A stretch of DNA of 64,000 bases from JABCYV01 sp963696025 (GCA_963696025.1 CAVOII010000007.1:319978-383977), one strand, 5' to 3'; shown: positions 18,784-28,190, counted from the first letter of the stretch. Notes: generated from the letters alone by a model not told the origin. Made by a program: numbers and translations.

Positions 18784-18997
18784 CGGCCATTGTAAGAGCC
18801 CCGGAGACCAGGCGTACATTGTTGCGGAGTGCGCTGAAATTGTCCTTCCCGGCGGTCCATTTCTCCGTTTTTGCGGAGGCCGTGTCCGCTGACCCAAACT
18901 GCGCTGTCATCGGGCGATTATTCTTCTTTCCCAATAGGCTTAACGCGGCTCGATGCAAAGGTGAGGCGGCGACTCACCTTTCCGGCGGGATTGACTC

Positions 18998-19174
18998 ATG
19001 AAGCCTTTCGTCCGATTTCTGAAATTGCTCATGGGCTTCTCCTTGATGACGAGTGCGGTCTACGTAGGCTGGTGGTCGAACCTAAACACCAATAGAGCAG
19101 ATCTTATCTGTTTCTTCATGCTCGCGATTGGACTCTTTATTCATGGGCAGGAATGGCGCGATACACGGGGCTAG
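18998..19174 (+). CDS. Possible small membrane protein (58 residues)
   Basis: A short frame that starts MKPFVRFLKLLMG and holds two hydrophobic helices (about residues 8-27 and 37-51) around a polar turn, ending in a charged tail. The Shine-Dalgarno is weak (GGCGGG). Function unknown; supported only by its membrane-protein-like composition. The rest of 18784-19358 shows nothing else. Confidence 0.35.
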   Translation: MKPFVRFLKLLMGFSLMTSAVYVGWWSNLNTNRADLICFFMLAIGLFIHGQEWRDTRG

Positions 19175-19358
19175 TAGCTCACATAGTTGCGTAGCTTCCT
19201 CTTTCACCGTTCCAGTTTGTTAGTGAGTTGAGGTCTCGCTCTGAACGGGTTTCCGAACGCAAGCTTGTGACTCGTGGTGGTCGTTGCGGCGCATGCAGGA
19301 GGAGTCTCCATCCGGATCCGTCACGCGAGGACGGCCGTACTGGCGAGGATCGTGTCGT

Positions 19359-19586
19359 TTAGTCCGGCAACTCGATTTTGTCCGGGTGTTTCTTCTCGCG
19401 CTCGTGCTCTTCAGCGAGTACTTTTTCCAGCCATTTTGCTTGTTTTTCTGCGACTCGCTTGTCCGCAGTCATAGGATGGTGGCCTACAAAGAACTCTTCG
19501 CCGCAACCGTCACACCGGAGGGTGCCCATCTCCTGGAACCCAATCGTTTTCTCCCGGCCGCCTTTCTTTATCGCCACTGCCCTCAT
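19359..19586 (-). CDS. Small zinc-binding-like hypothetical protein
   Basis: The 75-residue product starts MRAVAIKKGGREKT, has one CDGCGEEF knuckle and an HH pair, then a charged helix (AEKQAKWLEKVLAEEHERE). Single CxxC proteins of this kind are common in Acidobacteriota; function unknown. The frame continues upstream to 19652, but the ATG at 19586 gives the more natural start. The plus-strand frames across it are shadows. Confidence 0.55.
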   Translation of the reverse strand: MRAVAIKKGGREKTIGFQEMGTLRCDGCGEEFFVGHHPMTADKRVAEKQAKWLEKVLAEEHEREKKHPDKIELPD

Positions 19587-19975
19587 CACTTCAAGTTCTC
19601 CAGATCCGTGGGTCGGCATGGGTTCACGCGGCGGCGGTTCAACTCTCCGCACTTCTTACAGAAAGCACTTGCACTCGAGATTCTCACGCATCGCTATGTG
19701 GCCGGACTGTCGCGCGACAAAAGCGGCTGCCGTTCGTGGGCTACTAGGACACTGGACAGAAATAAGCCCACGCGTTCTTAGCGACTCGAATGCGCTTGTT
19801 TTTCTTGTTCCCCTTTCAACGTAGATGCGGGAGCTGACTACCGCGTTACCCATTCCCTGTGCTGTTGTAATTGGATCGATCCTAAGCAGCTTTGTTGCAC
19901 AGTTACGCGTCTGATCCTGGCTAGCCTCTAAGCCTTCTTGGCTTGGCATTTGCCGTAGTCCTTACCTAGTGGTTA
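19587..19975. other. Stretch without a supported gene
   Basis: About 390 bases between two minus-strand small genes. I see no gene, hairpin or clear promoter here. Confidence 0.35.
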
Positions 19976-20305
19976 TTACGTACCGACTTTACCGCCGTCA
20001 ACCAGCCAGTTCAAGGCTTCTTCACGGGTTTCGAAGGTAGGTAATTCGCGCCCGGAAAAGCTTTTTATTTCCCGTCGGAACTCTTCTGGGAAGTTCGATG
20101 TTCCGATCCACGCCGATTTCTTGATATAGGGCTTGTCGAAGACCGCGGTTTCTTTCATGGCCCGAATAGCTTCCCGATCAAGAGACGATCCAGTGAAATC
20201 TGCAAGCAAAAGCACCGAGCTGGGGGGCTGGACAGTCACGATATCGGGTACCCTTCGAGCAATTTGTTCGGCCTCATTGGCCGAGCAGCTGGAAAAGTCC
20301 ACTAG

Positions 20306-21592
20306 CAGGCTGCTGAAAAACTACTCCTAATCCACAGCCGACTATGGTACGAGAAGGCATGCGAGGAGACGATCAGCAGCAGAATCATATGTTCAGTTAC
20401 TTGTCGCCCGAGATGCGCGTTCGCCAAGATCATCCGCTGCGCGCTATCCGAGCGATGGTGGACGAAGTCCTCACTCAACTCTCGCGGCGGTTCGACACAA
20501 TGTACGCCCGCGTGGGCCGTCCGTCGATTGCGCCCGAGAAATTGTTGCGAGCGCAGTTGCTGCAAATGTTGTACTCGATCCGCAGCGAGCGCTTGCTGAT
20601 GGAAGAGATGGACTACAACCTGTTGTTCCGTTGGTTTGTGGGGCTGAACGCGGATGATGACGTATGGGACGCGACGGTGTTCACCAAGAATCGCGACCGC
20701 TTGCTGGAGGCCGACATCGCGAAAGAGTTTCTGGCGCGGGTGGTGGAGCAAGCGCGGGCGAAAGGTCTGACGTCGGATGAGCATTTCACCGTCGACGGCA
20801 CGCTGCTGGAAGCGTGGGCGAGCGCCAAGAGTTTTCAGCCCAAGGATGGGAAACCGTCGCCGCCGGACGATCCGGGCAATCCCACGGTGAACTTTCGTGG
20901 CGAGCGGCGATCGAACGAGACGCATGAGTCGAAAACTGATCCCGAGGCACAGCAGGCGCGCAAGAGTGAGGGGAAAGAGTCCAAGTTGAGTTACAGCGGG
21001 AACCTGTTGGTGGAGAACCGCAACGGACTGATCGTGGACGCGGAAGTCTTCCAGGCCAACGGAACGGCGGAACGCGACGCGGCCCTGGTGATGCTGGAGC
21101 AGATTCCGGGAACGAAGCCTGTGACGGTGGGCGGCGACAAAGGGTTTGACACGCGCGGGTTTGTGGCCGAGTGCCGGAATCTGCGGGTGACGCCCCACGT
21201 CGCGCAGAACCACGCCCGACCGGGCGGAAGCGCGATTGATGGCCGCACCGCGCGCCACCCTGGATATGCGCTCAGCCAAAGAAAGAGGAAGCGGATCGAA
21301 GAATGCTTTGGCTGGTTGAAGACGATTGCGCTGATGCGGAAAGTGCGCCATCGTGGGGTCTGCAAAGTGGACTGGATCTTTACCTTCGCTTGCGCGGCCT
21401 ACAATCTGGTGCGCATGCGAAACTTGGTGGTGGCCGCAGTTCCGGCGTTGTAAGTCAGAGTCGACGTGTGTCTCGCGCAGCATCGAGTTAGAAGCAGCAG
21501 TCGAAAAAACACCGGAAATCGAACCCATCGACATCATCAACGATGAGCAATAGAAAGAAAAACCCGCTGCACCTCAATTTTTCAGCAGCCTG
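20306..21592 (+). mobile_element. IS5-family insertion sequence, 1287 bp, complete
   Basis: Ends are a perfect 15-bp inverted repeat: CAGGCTGCTGAAAAA at 20306-20320 and its complement at 21578-21592. It is flanked by CTAG at 20302-20305 and 21593-21596, the 4-bp target duplication usual for IS5-group elements. It carries one intact transposase gene and sits inside a conserved small gene. Ends, duplication and transposase are all intact, so it could still be active. Confidence 0.9.
20344..21453 (+). CDS. IS5-family DDE transposase
   Basis: A 369-residue transposase. N-terminal half has MFSYLSPEMRVRQDHPLRAI and WFVGLNADDDVWDATVFTKN, typical of IS5-like enzymes. The DDE triad is visible: D151 (FTVDGTLLEAWAS), D265 (VGGDKGFDT) and E320 in RIEECFGWLK, with the K six residues after the Glu. 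Full length for the family and free of stops. A 412-codon antisense frame over the same region is a GC-driven shadow. Confidence 0.93.
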   Translation: MVREGMRGDDQQQNHMFSYLSPEMRVRQDHPLRAIRAMVDEVLTQLSRRFDTMYARVGRPSIAPEKLLRAQLLQMLYSIRSERLLMEEMDYNLLFRWFVGLNADDDVWDATVFTKNRDRLLEADIAKEFLARVVEQARAKGLTSDEHFTVDGTLLEAWASAKSFQPKDGKPSPPDDPGNPTVNFRGERRSNETHESKTDPEAQQARKSEGKESKLSYSGNLLVENRNGLIVDAEVFQANGTAERDAALVMLEQIPGTKPVTVGGDKGFDTRGFVAECRNLRVTPHVAQNHARPGGSAIDGRTARHPGYALSQRKRKRIEECFGWLKTIALMRKVRHRGVCKVDWIFTFACAAYNLVRMRNLVVAAVPAL

Positions 21593-21644
21593 CTAGAAGA
21601 ATCTTTTTCCCACGATGATTGATGAACTGGATACGCGTATCCAT

Positions 21645-22362
21645 ATGCAAGACTCCGCGATGCACTTTGTGCGAATAGACCAGCCAAAAGGAATGGTTAT
21701 TTCACGGTGCGGAGCAGCTCCATTCGCCGCTTCGCATACACACCTTATTTCCCGCCTTCGAACGGCTAACAGCATCCGAGCCATTGTTGTTCTAGCAGGC
21801 CGCCATCGTTATGGAATAAATTGCTAGTCCTTGTTCTGAAAACGGAACAAACAATCCAACGTCGGCTGCGTGGGTACTAGTCAAAGCGTCACCGCAGGCC
21901 ACGCTACCAGACAGTTCCAGGCCAATAGACTTCCCCTTTCGCGAGCAGGGTCCAGTCCATGCGCGCCCAAGTTATTGGTCGGCGTCACGCCCGACTTTGT
22001 GATGTGCGCGATGCGGTGCTGTCGAACAATTTGCTACGCCTTGACACGGAACGACTGTCACGCATACGGTTCTTAGATGTTGGCTGGAATATTTACACTC
22101 CGACAATTAGGTATTGCCATCGTCATCGTGCTGACCGTGATTTTTCTTTTTGGGGTACTGAAGCCCAAATGAAACTGATAGAAATCTGCGGGCCGTTCAC
22201 GGCAGAGGGACAGTGCGTAGACCACCTTTGGGTCTGGCTAGCCCAAAGGCGTCCGCCGCGCGACTCGGAGCCGGCCAAGATTTCGTGAAGTGAGTGGTTC
22301 GCCTCCTAGGCCAGCAGAGTCTTCCGCGGACTCCTCAGAGCAACTAGGACGAGGAGTAGTGG
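21645..22362. other. Intergenic stretch, one tiny hydrophobic frame
   Basis: About 720 bases with no recognised gene. The only item of note is a 31-codon frame at 22077-22172 (MLAGIFTLRQLGIAIVIVLT) that would make a single membrane helix; its ribosome site is poor and I do not call it a gene. Confidence 0.35.
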
Positions 22363-23556
22363 TTATGCCACGGACTCTCGATAAAGCCGAACCAACCGAG
22401 CGGCTTCGTACGCAAGGGTGAAGCCCTGCAGAACAGTTTTGCGAGCTGCTGCGCCCATCTCGAGGCGAAGCTGCGCTCTCTGCAACAGGACACTTAGGGT
22501 TTCGCTTAATTCATATGGGTCGTCTGGATCAATTAGGCAACCGTTGATGCCTTGCTCAATCACTTCCTCGACGCCCTGACCCTGGCAGGCAATGACGGGC
22601 TTCGCCGCGGACATTGCTTCCAGGTAAACGCTGCCTAACTCTTCATGGCGGCTCGGCAAGGCGAAGATCGTGCAGCGCCGCATTGCCGCAGCAATCTGGC
22701 TTCGACACTGACGTCCGAGGAAGCGGGTCTTTTCTGCAATGCCAAGCTCGCGGCTCAGCCGCTCCAATCGCGGTTTTTCAGGGCCCTCTCCGACAATCTC
22801 CCACAGACAATCTCCTTGAGTCTGATGGATGGCACCGAGCGCTCGCAACAGCAGCTCGTGCGTGCTGGAGGGAATCAGGTTACCGACGCTGAGCATTACT
22901 GCGGGCACAGCGTCATTGATCGAAGGAGCAAAAATCTGCGGATCGACACCGTTATAAATCACCACTGCGTTTACTGGCGCCGCTGCGCCTTCGACTACTC
23001 GGTCGCGAACTTTTTCACTGACGCATATTACGCGGCGCGCCGAGCGACAGACCAATCGCGAGACGCGTTTACACCAGTTCTCAGCATAGCCCTTGATCTT
23101 ATTGGAATACGCATCCAGCTCATGAACTGTTACCACAAAGGGAATCTTAAGTTCATGGCTGAGCAACGTGGCAGCGTGCCCGCAGGGCAAAGGCGCGTGC
23201 GCATGGATGACATCAATGGGCCTAGCGTTATGTAAGCGACGAATTTCCGCCAGAAGGCTACTGAAGAGAAAAGCTCCAGACGTCGGAGGCCCGAAACCGC
23301 CAGGCAGCACAGAGAATCGATGCCAACGGGCGGAAATCGCGGACTTCGAGGGGAGTGCACGATCGCAGTATGAGGGCTGCACTGCAATGACCGTGTTCAC
23401 CACGCCCAGTCGTTCCAGCCAAAGGAGGGGCTCGGCGACAAAACAACCGCGAACATCGTCCTCCAGAACAGGATAAAAAGGGGTCAGTGTGAGCACGTGA
23501 AGAGTTTTTCCAGGTGGGGTGAATATTTCCGCTGATAACGCAGGGCCGGAAGTCAT
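22363..23556 (-). CDS. GT4-type glycosyltransferase
   Basis: The 397-residue protein has the two-Rossmann GT-B fold of family 4: an N-terminal domain with IDVIHAHAPLPCGHAATLL and a C-terminal donor-binding domain with MLSVGNLIP and the E-x7-E motif in EELGSVYLE, then GVEEVIEQGINGCLIDPDD. It should transfer a nucleotide-activated sugar to a cell-surface glycan precursor. It lies 119 bases downstream of the conserved unknown gene on the same strand, and the two are probably co-transcribed. Acceptor and sugar unknown. Confidence 0.85.
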   Translation of the reverse strand: MTSGPALSAEIFTPPGKTLHVLTLTPFYPVLEDDVRGCFVAEPLLWLERLGVVNTVIAVQPSYCDRALPSKSAISARWHRFSVLPGGFGPPTSGAFLFSSLLAEIRRLHNARPIDVIHAHAPLPCGHAATLLSHELKIPFVVTVHELDAYSNKIKGYAENWCKRVSRLVCRSARRVICVSEKVRDRVVEGAAAPVNAVVIYNGVDPQIFAPSINDAVPAVMLSVGNLIPSSTHELLLRALGAIHQTQGDCLWEIVGEGPEKPRLERLSRELGIAEKTRFLGRQCRSQIAAAMRRCTIFALPSRHEELGSVYLEAMSAAKPVIACQGQGVEEVIEQGINGCLIDPDDPYELSETLSVLLQRAQLRLEMGAAARKTVLQGFTLAYEAARLVRLYRESVA

Positions 23557-23675
23557 GGGAGGCGAGCCGTCTTCTTCTTCCTAGTCACATTAATGATAAT
23601 TACATGAATAATAATGATAGCGGGAAAGGAATAATCCCCGAGAACGCCGGCCGTAGGACTGGGAACAGCCATTAT

Positions 23676-24851
23676 CTATTTAATGCTTTGGGAGTGAGCG
23701 AGGGATTGGGCGGCGTCCTGCAGCTTGACCTCAACCGAAACCGATCCATGTGTTGCCTTAAATCTTCCACGAGTGGTGATGCTGTACAAATCACTATCAT
23801 GCACGTACAGCAAGTTGGGATACTTTGCTTCGAGCCCGGAAAGGAAGTCGTCTAGTACTTGCAATGTGGGCCCGCGGAAGTCCCTGAGCGCGGACTGAAA
23901 GTTGATCGCCTCTACCGAGATGACGGCCGGGATACCACGCGCAAAGCATTGCTCTGCAAGTTGCATGTATTTTTCGATGCAGAGCTCTCGTTGTGAAGGT
24001 TCGAAATCAATTGTCCGATGAAGGTTGAGAATCTCGCACTCGCCGATGTGCGGAGCCCGTGGCGCCCCGCTTCCGTTCTGGGCGACTCGCACTCCACACC
24101 GCGACCAGGCGACATAGGTATCTCTATTTGCACGGTAGCCCGGTGCACAGGCGGATACCGGGGTCGTGAAAAGGAATTTCCTGAAGGTATCCGCCGCTTC
24201 ACGGATCATTTCTGTCTGAGTCTCGGCGGAGAGGAAACCGGGATAAGGTTTCTCGGGATTGCAGTATTCATAGCCAACCCAGGGCATCCGCCAATAAATG
24301 TAGGGGGTTTCTGCCTTCCAGAGAGTCTGTAGCAACTCGGCTCGCTCTCCTCTTTCTGAAAGTGCATGCTCCACCGCACGCCGGCAGAAGTGGGTCAACC
24401 CATGAAGCGCGGGGTAAAAGACGCCTTGAGTGATACCCAGCCGGTAAGCCTCAATGAGTCCCGGACGTTTCCATTTCCCAGGGAGCCCTTCGGATAAAGG
24501 CAACAAGTGAATCCGCTCCCAACCGTCTGCCAACATCTTCCGGAAATCCAAGTTGGCCATAACAAAATTCATTACCAAACAAGCCGCGCGCCCAGTCGAG
24601 TCACGATGGCGCTTCAGCATGTCCCGCAGTATCGTTACGTCGTCGGCAGTTTCCAGAGTGTAAAAGTCGTAAGGACGCTCTCCCAGCCGCATGCCACTAG
24701 CGCGAAGTTGTTCGAAGCCCTCCTGGTCCCGCACGCCCACCCGCCCCCAACCGTCGCTGTGCAAAAGAACCAATGGGCGGGAAAAGGAGTAGCCGCGGAC
24801 CGTTGAAGTCTGGCCACGTTTGCGGAGCTTGTGTAGAAAGTCAAGCCTCAT
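23676..24851 (-). CDS. Conserved unknown protein, possibly deacetylase-like
   Basis: The 391-residue product is not firmly recognised. It has RPLVLLHSDGWGRVGVRD near the N-terminus, HGLTHF near residue 150 and a C-terminal AVISVEAINFQS, a pattern of Asp and paired His on beta strands that recalls polysaccharide deacetylase barrels; this is only a suggestion. The frame is open to 24929, but ATG 24851 matches the start of the related remnant at 53188, where MAFDSVPKLWRRKQ aligns with MRLDFLHKLRKRGQ. Linked to glycosyltransferase genes at both places, so a surface-polysaccharide role is likely. Confidence 0.6.
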   Translation of the reverse strand: MRLDFLHKLRKRGQTSTVRGYSFSRPLVLLHSDGWGRVGVRDQEGFEQLRASGMRLGERPYDFYTLETADDVTILRDMLKRHRDSTGRAACLVMNFVMANLDFRKMLADGWERIHLLPLSEGLPGKWKRPGLIEAYRLGITQGVFYPALHGLTHFCRRAVEHALSERGERAELLQTLWKAETPYIYWRMPWVGYEYCNPEKPYPGFLSAETQTEMIREAADTFRKFLFTTPVSACAPGYRANRDTYVAWSRCGVRVAQNGSGAPRAPHIGECEILNLHRTIDFEPSQRELCIEKYMQLAEQCFARGIPAVISVEAINFQSALRDFRGPTLQVLDDFLSGLEAKYPNLLYVHDSDLYSITTRGRFKATHGSVSVEVKLQDAAQSLAHSQSIK

Positions 24852-25670
24852 GCGTCGCCCACTGTCCGACCCGAAACCGGCTTCCGCACCATTTCCTGGT
24901 AACAAGGCAAAATACAAGGACCTTTCCAAGTTTTAAGCTGACTCATCGGCACAAAAATACTTCCTGCCTCAGCATTCTGTAGCAGAAATCGCGTTCAGCC
25001 TCAAAAACCAAACGGGGAATGATCAGGCGGCTTGCAGAGAAGCCCGTTCCCTGAAGCTATAGAAATAATAAATAATAAAGAGAGAGGAGTTGGCATCATA
25101 CTTCTGGTACCGTTGACATCTTCGCTTTCTTTCGCGCTGGGATCAGACTCCTTCGTATAATTCGTGAGTAAAGAAGCCAACCAGCGATCCTATAAGTGTA
25201 TTCGCGATTTTACGTCGTTCTCCACACCTTCCGCTTATAGACTGTCTCAAATATTGGGCTTTATAGTCTTAAACTCGCTGAATATCGTGTGCCCGCACTG
25301 CGGCCATTCGATTCCCCGAACGAAGTTTTACGGATTGAAATGGAGCGCATTCGCTGCCCAGAGTGTGCGGTGAGTCTTCAGAGAGCGGCGGGCACGTAGG
25401 TCGGGCGTTCACGTCCCGGAATGGCATGGCACGGTTTGGAGGCTACGTAAGGGGGAAAGCAAAAGCGCCTCAGATCACTGGGGGCTGATCTGAGGCTGCC
25501 TTCCGCATCGCGTCCGTAAGCAGTCCTCTCCCCCGAGCAACTGCTCAGCGACAAGAGACTCTAGGCCATTTCATTGCACAACGTAAACAGCCTACTCGAA
25601 TAGGTTTGCGCTAGACGAATGGTCGGGCTGCCAGGCTGTGCTCGCGTCACGATATGTCAATTTTGCGCAC
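24852..25670. other. Long gene-poor stretch
   Basis: About 820 bases without a convincing gene. At 25290-25380 a CPHCGHSIPR segment and a RCPECAVSLQ segment lie close together but in different frames, which may be a frameshifted small zinc-ribbon gene. A strong inverted repeat at 25467-25496 is listed separately. Confidence 0.35.
25467..25496. repeat. Perfect 11-bp inverted repeat (hairpin)
   Basis: GCCTCAGATCA and its exact complement are separated by 8 bases. GGGGGA at 25451-25456 and TCCCCC further downstream could form an outer stem. No T-run follows, so it is not a standard intrinsic terminator; it may be a small RNA or the end of one. Confidence 0.5.
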
Positions 25671-26054
25671 TCAGTTCGACGAGCACCGATTCGAGATGGT
25701 TCTAATCGATTTCACCATTATGGTTACCGGGCTGGGCGAACCTGTCCTGGCCAGAAAATCAGAACTCGTACTCATCGACGGCGACTGCACTCCGCTGACC
25801 TCGACTTCTTGTCCTAAATATCGCTTTAACCTTAATTTCCCGCGACCCTGCAATTCGTAGCTGTTGCCCTGCTCCGGCTGCATCAAGATGTAGTCGGTAT
25901 TCTGCTTGGCGACACGGCCTCTCGTGGTGATTTCGTCTTTGCTCTTTTTCGAACGATGCTGATCTGCACCCTGCGACTGATTCGGATTGGTTGTTTGTGA
26001 CATGGCCGAGAGGCCTACGCACAATACTGCTAGGAAGATTGTCGTTCTTGCCAT
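25671..26054 (-). CDS. Small secreted protein, OB-like
   Basis: The 127-residue product has a signal peptide (MARTTIFLAVLCVGLSAMSQ), a polar linker, then a short beta domain: TRGRVAKQNTDYILMQPEQG, YELQGRGKLRLKRYLGQEVE and VSGV. This strand order resembles bacterial OB-like periplasmic proteins common in Acidobacteriota. Function unknown. The frame extends to 26141 but the Met at 26054 starts a proper signal peptide. Confidence 0.65.
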   Translation of the reverse strand: MARTTIFLAVLCVGLSAMSQTTNPNQSQGADQHRSKKSKDEITTRGRVAKQNTDYILMQPEQGNSYELQGRGKLRLKRYLGQEVEVSGVQSPSMSTSSDFLARTGSPSPVTIMVKSIRTISNRCSSN

Positions 26055-26631
26055 ATACCACCTCACCCGCGTGCTAACCAGTATAAGAGCAAAAAGGCCA
26101 CCCTTATTAGGCTCTGCCAGACGGACCGGCGAGGGGGGCAAATTAAAGCCTGGCCATTGAACGGATTTGAAAATACGTGACGAGCACCCGCTTCGCTACC
26201 GAGTACTCCGGTAGTATATTTACACTAGCCCTAGCGCCGAGATCACCACCAAAATTAGCGATCCGATCCACAGCCAATCACGTTTTCGCTTTGTTACCTC
26301 ACCGCAAATGGCCCCTCCCGCAATGAGATGAGCCGCACTCGGGGCCTACTCAGAGTCTTTGGTTTTCAAAGAGAGTAACATTTCTAAGTGATGGCTCGCG
26401 TCATTCTCGTTGTGCTTGGGTTGGCGCTGGCCGGGTGGATTTTTTACACCTGAATTTATCCGAACCTGAAACGAGGCGGAAAATGAAACTGCTTAATTAA
26501 ATCCGGCAAGACGGTGAGGCATATCCTGCTGAAAATATCCAGGCCAAAAGATCGAGCGCAAGTGACGAAGGATTTGAGCTTGGAGGACTATAATTGTCGA
26601 TCAGAGAGAGGGCCGCCAAGGTGATCCCCCC
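26055..26631. other. Intergenic stretch
   Basis: About 580 bases with no clear gene. A 20-codon hydrophobic frame near 26391 (MARVILVVLGLALAGWIFYT) may be chance. A palindromic repeat unit lies at 26310-26346. Confidence 0.3.
26310..26346. repeat. REP-like palindromic unit, copy 1
   Basis: A 37-base unit bounded by GGCCCC and GGGGCC with an inner ATGAGATG block. A related unit is at 27629-27666. Two copies in intergenic or decayed DNA suggest a small dispersed repeat family. Confidence 0.4.
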
Positions 26632-26853
26632 ATGGCCCGCGGACGCGGAAATCCGAACTTCACCAAACCTGGAGCTATCAAACCACCAGTCTTCTCAGTA
26701 AGCTCGTTTGAGCGCGCTGTCGCTCTGCTAAAGCTCTTACCCGAACAATATGCAAGCTCTCCCGAACTCAGAGAATGGGTGCTTCAAAACAAGGAGCACA
26801 AATATGTTCCGCCGGAGCTGCTGGCAGCCTTCGGATTCCACGTGAATACGTAA
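26632..26853 (+). CDS. Small hypothetical protein (73 residues)
   Basis: Not recognised. The product starts MARGRGNPNFTKPG, has two helical stretches (FERAVALLKLLPEQYASSPE and LREWVLQNKE) and ends PPELLAAFGFHVNT. Its residue use looks coding and no overlapping frame competes. No partner genes. Confidence 0.5.
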   Translation: MARGRGNPNFTKPGAIKPPVFSVSSFERAVALLKLLPEQYASSPELREWVLQNKEHKYVPPELLAAFGFHVNT

Positions 26854-26898
26854 GCCGGGACCCGCGAAAGTGTCGTAGTCGTACTGACCGCCAGTGCT

Positions 26899-27291
26899 TC
26901 ACGCAACCCTTGGCTTTTTCCGTTCCCCATCTCGGTGAGCAGCTTTCGGGTCATGGCGTTGGAGCAGTCGCTCGATGCGCTGGATCGTGCGGTGCAGTTG
27001 GCGGATCAAGTCTTCATCGGGAGTGGTGAGTAAATCGGCAAGAAGTCGGCGAATCTCCGCCCGAATCTCAGCGTATTTCTGGCTACGGTTCTGTATTTCA
27101 AGCAGATACTTCCGATAAACCGCATAGCCGATGGCGACGCTCAGTCCCATGAACAGAGCACGAAAACCTTGCAGCAGCCAATGGGGAGCGTTGTGTAGAT
27201 TCGTTACCAGAAAATCCACATCCAAGCTCAGGAACCAAGCGCAGGCTCCCCAGAGCGCGGCTGCGGCTAGAACCTTGCGTCTTCCTGCCAC
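26899..27291 (-). CDS. Small membrane protein with coiled-coil tail
   Basis: The 130-residue product has two membrane segments (about residues 6-24 and 38-60; LWGACAWFLSLDVDFLVT and GFRALFMGLSVAIGYAV) followed by a long charged helix (QNRSQKYAEIRAEIRRLLAD to IQRIERLLQRHD) that probably forms a coiled coil. Function unknown. Composition and the membrane/coil layout support a real gene. Confidence 0.55.
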   Translation of the reverse strand: MAGRRKVLAAAALWGACAWFLSLDVDFLVTNLHNAPHWLLQGFRALFMGLSVAIGYAVYRKYLLEIQNRSQKYAEIRAEIRRLLADLLTTPDEDLIRQLHRTIQRIERLLQRHDPKAAHRDGERKKPRVA

Positions 27292-27526
27292 TTCATGAAC
27301 TCCGCTTTCTCAGAGTTTTCGACTAAGGTGGCGCAGGCCGCACAGGCTGTCAGAGCTTCTTTCTGAGCTGTCTTGGAGTCAAGCCCTAGTGACCTTTAGC
27401 ACCCGGCCGGGAGGCGGTTTTCCTTCGCAGGAGAACAGCAAGACTCAGGCACACCTAGGGCATTTTAACGCCTGGTGCGAAAGCCCCGCCACTCTCTTTG
27501 TCACAATCCCCGCCCGAGGGGCATAC

Positions 27527-27670
27527 ATGGTGAACTTGTCTGCAATTGCGAAGCAGTTAAGGCAGGAACGTGACCGAATAGAACGACGATTGCACGGACT
27601 TTCAGGCCGTCGCAATACGCGTCGCAGTGGCCCCTTCCCCGCGATGAGATGGCCACGATCGGGGTCTGGA
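27527..27670 (+). pseudogene. Remnant of a short basic coiled-coil protein
   Basis: From the ATG at 27527, with GAGGGG upstream, the frame reads MVNLSAIAKQLRQERDRIER, like the N-terminus of short coiled-coil proteins with a basic C-terminal segment. After about 25 codons the sequence runs into the REP-like unit at 27629 and the expected tail is lost. The frame then continues as noise over a real gene on the other strand. The rest of 27292-27688 shows nothing else. Confidence 0.3.
27629..27666. repeat. REP-like palindromic unit, copy 2
   Basis: A 38-base relative of the unit at 26310-26346, with GGCCCC and GGGGTC ends and the shared GATGAGATGG core. It sits where a small coding frame loses its expected sequence, so its insertion may have damaged that gene. 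Confidence 0.4.
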
Positions 27671-27688
27671 GACTGTCCTCAACAGACG

Positions 27689-27862
27689 TTAAGCTGCCCG
27701 GTTCACCTTCAGGCAGTTAGGGCAGGAACACTTGAAATCCGGGTCCTTGGGAATCTCCACATGGCCGCACTGCTCGCAAATAAACCAGTCCGGCCGCTCC
27801 AACATGGGTCTGAACTGATCGTCCAGAACGCAGTAAGGGCAGCGCACGCTCTTGTCAGCCAT
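27689..27862 (-). CDS. Small zinc-ribbon protein (57 residues)
   Basis: The product has three CxxC pairs: CPYC near the start, CEQC in the middle (WFICEQCGHVEIP) and CSCPNC near the end, so it probably binds one or two zinc ions. Start at the ATG 27862 (MADKSVRCPYC); the frame extends 5 codons further. Similar short proteins are widespread in Acidobacteriota. Function unknown. Confidence 0.65.
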   Translation of the reverse strand: MADKSVRCPYCVLDDQFRPMLERPDWFICEQCGHVEIPKDPDFKCSCPNCLKVNRAA

Positions 27863-28190
27863 GACTCTAGCTCGCACTCGAACGGAAGGATTTTACAGCA
27901 GTGACGCCAGATTACCTTACCGAATTACCGTATTGAGTCGCCATGATCGGCGCTCCGGAAGCCGATTCTAGCCTGCGTCAGGGGCACTGTTTTGAGCCGA
28001 TCTTCTTGAGCTCCCTCACAAGCGCCAGCAGTTTCTTAGGGTCCCTTTCCTTTACGGCCAAGTCGCAGAGTTCTAGCCAATGTTGGTTGTCTGTGAGCAT
28101 TACAACCTCAAGCCTTGCCAAGGGTAAATGATTGATGGCATTTTACCGCAGAATACAAGGCGAGATCGAAGTGTTCGATTCCGTGCAGTG

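Larger units (their letters stand above)
19976..21644 (-). pseudogene. SpoIIAA/STAS-like small protein gene split by an IS5-family element
   Basis: The 3' part (19976-20302) encodes ARRVPDIVTVQPPSSVLLL and DREAIRAMKETAVFDKPYIK, a conserved SpoIIAA/STAS-like protein, but has no start: its apparent Met is a Val codon created at the IS edge. The missing 5' part lies beyond the IS: minus-strand ATG at 21644, after GGAG, encodes MDTRIQFINHRGKKIL, and joins through one CTAG copy to LVDFSSCSANEAEQ in the same frame. Removing 20306-21592 plus one CTAG restores one open frame of about 125 codons. The insertion is therefore exact and probably recent, because both halves remain free of stops. Confidence 0.8.

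Noticed and set aside
20302..21540. 412-codon minus-strand open frame
   Set aside because: Antisense shadow of the IS5 transposase; low-complexity Arg/His-rich translation without a family pattern.
23990..24020. GGTTCGAAATC resembling a tRNA T-loop (also at 52912)
   Set aside because: It is inside the conserved protein gene and its remnant; no acceptor or anticodon stems can be drawn around it.
25110..25165. TTGACA and TATAAT as a sigma-70 promoter
   Set aside because: The two hexamers are about 37 bases apart, too far for one promoter.
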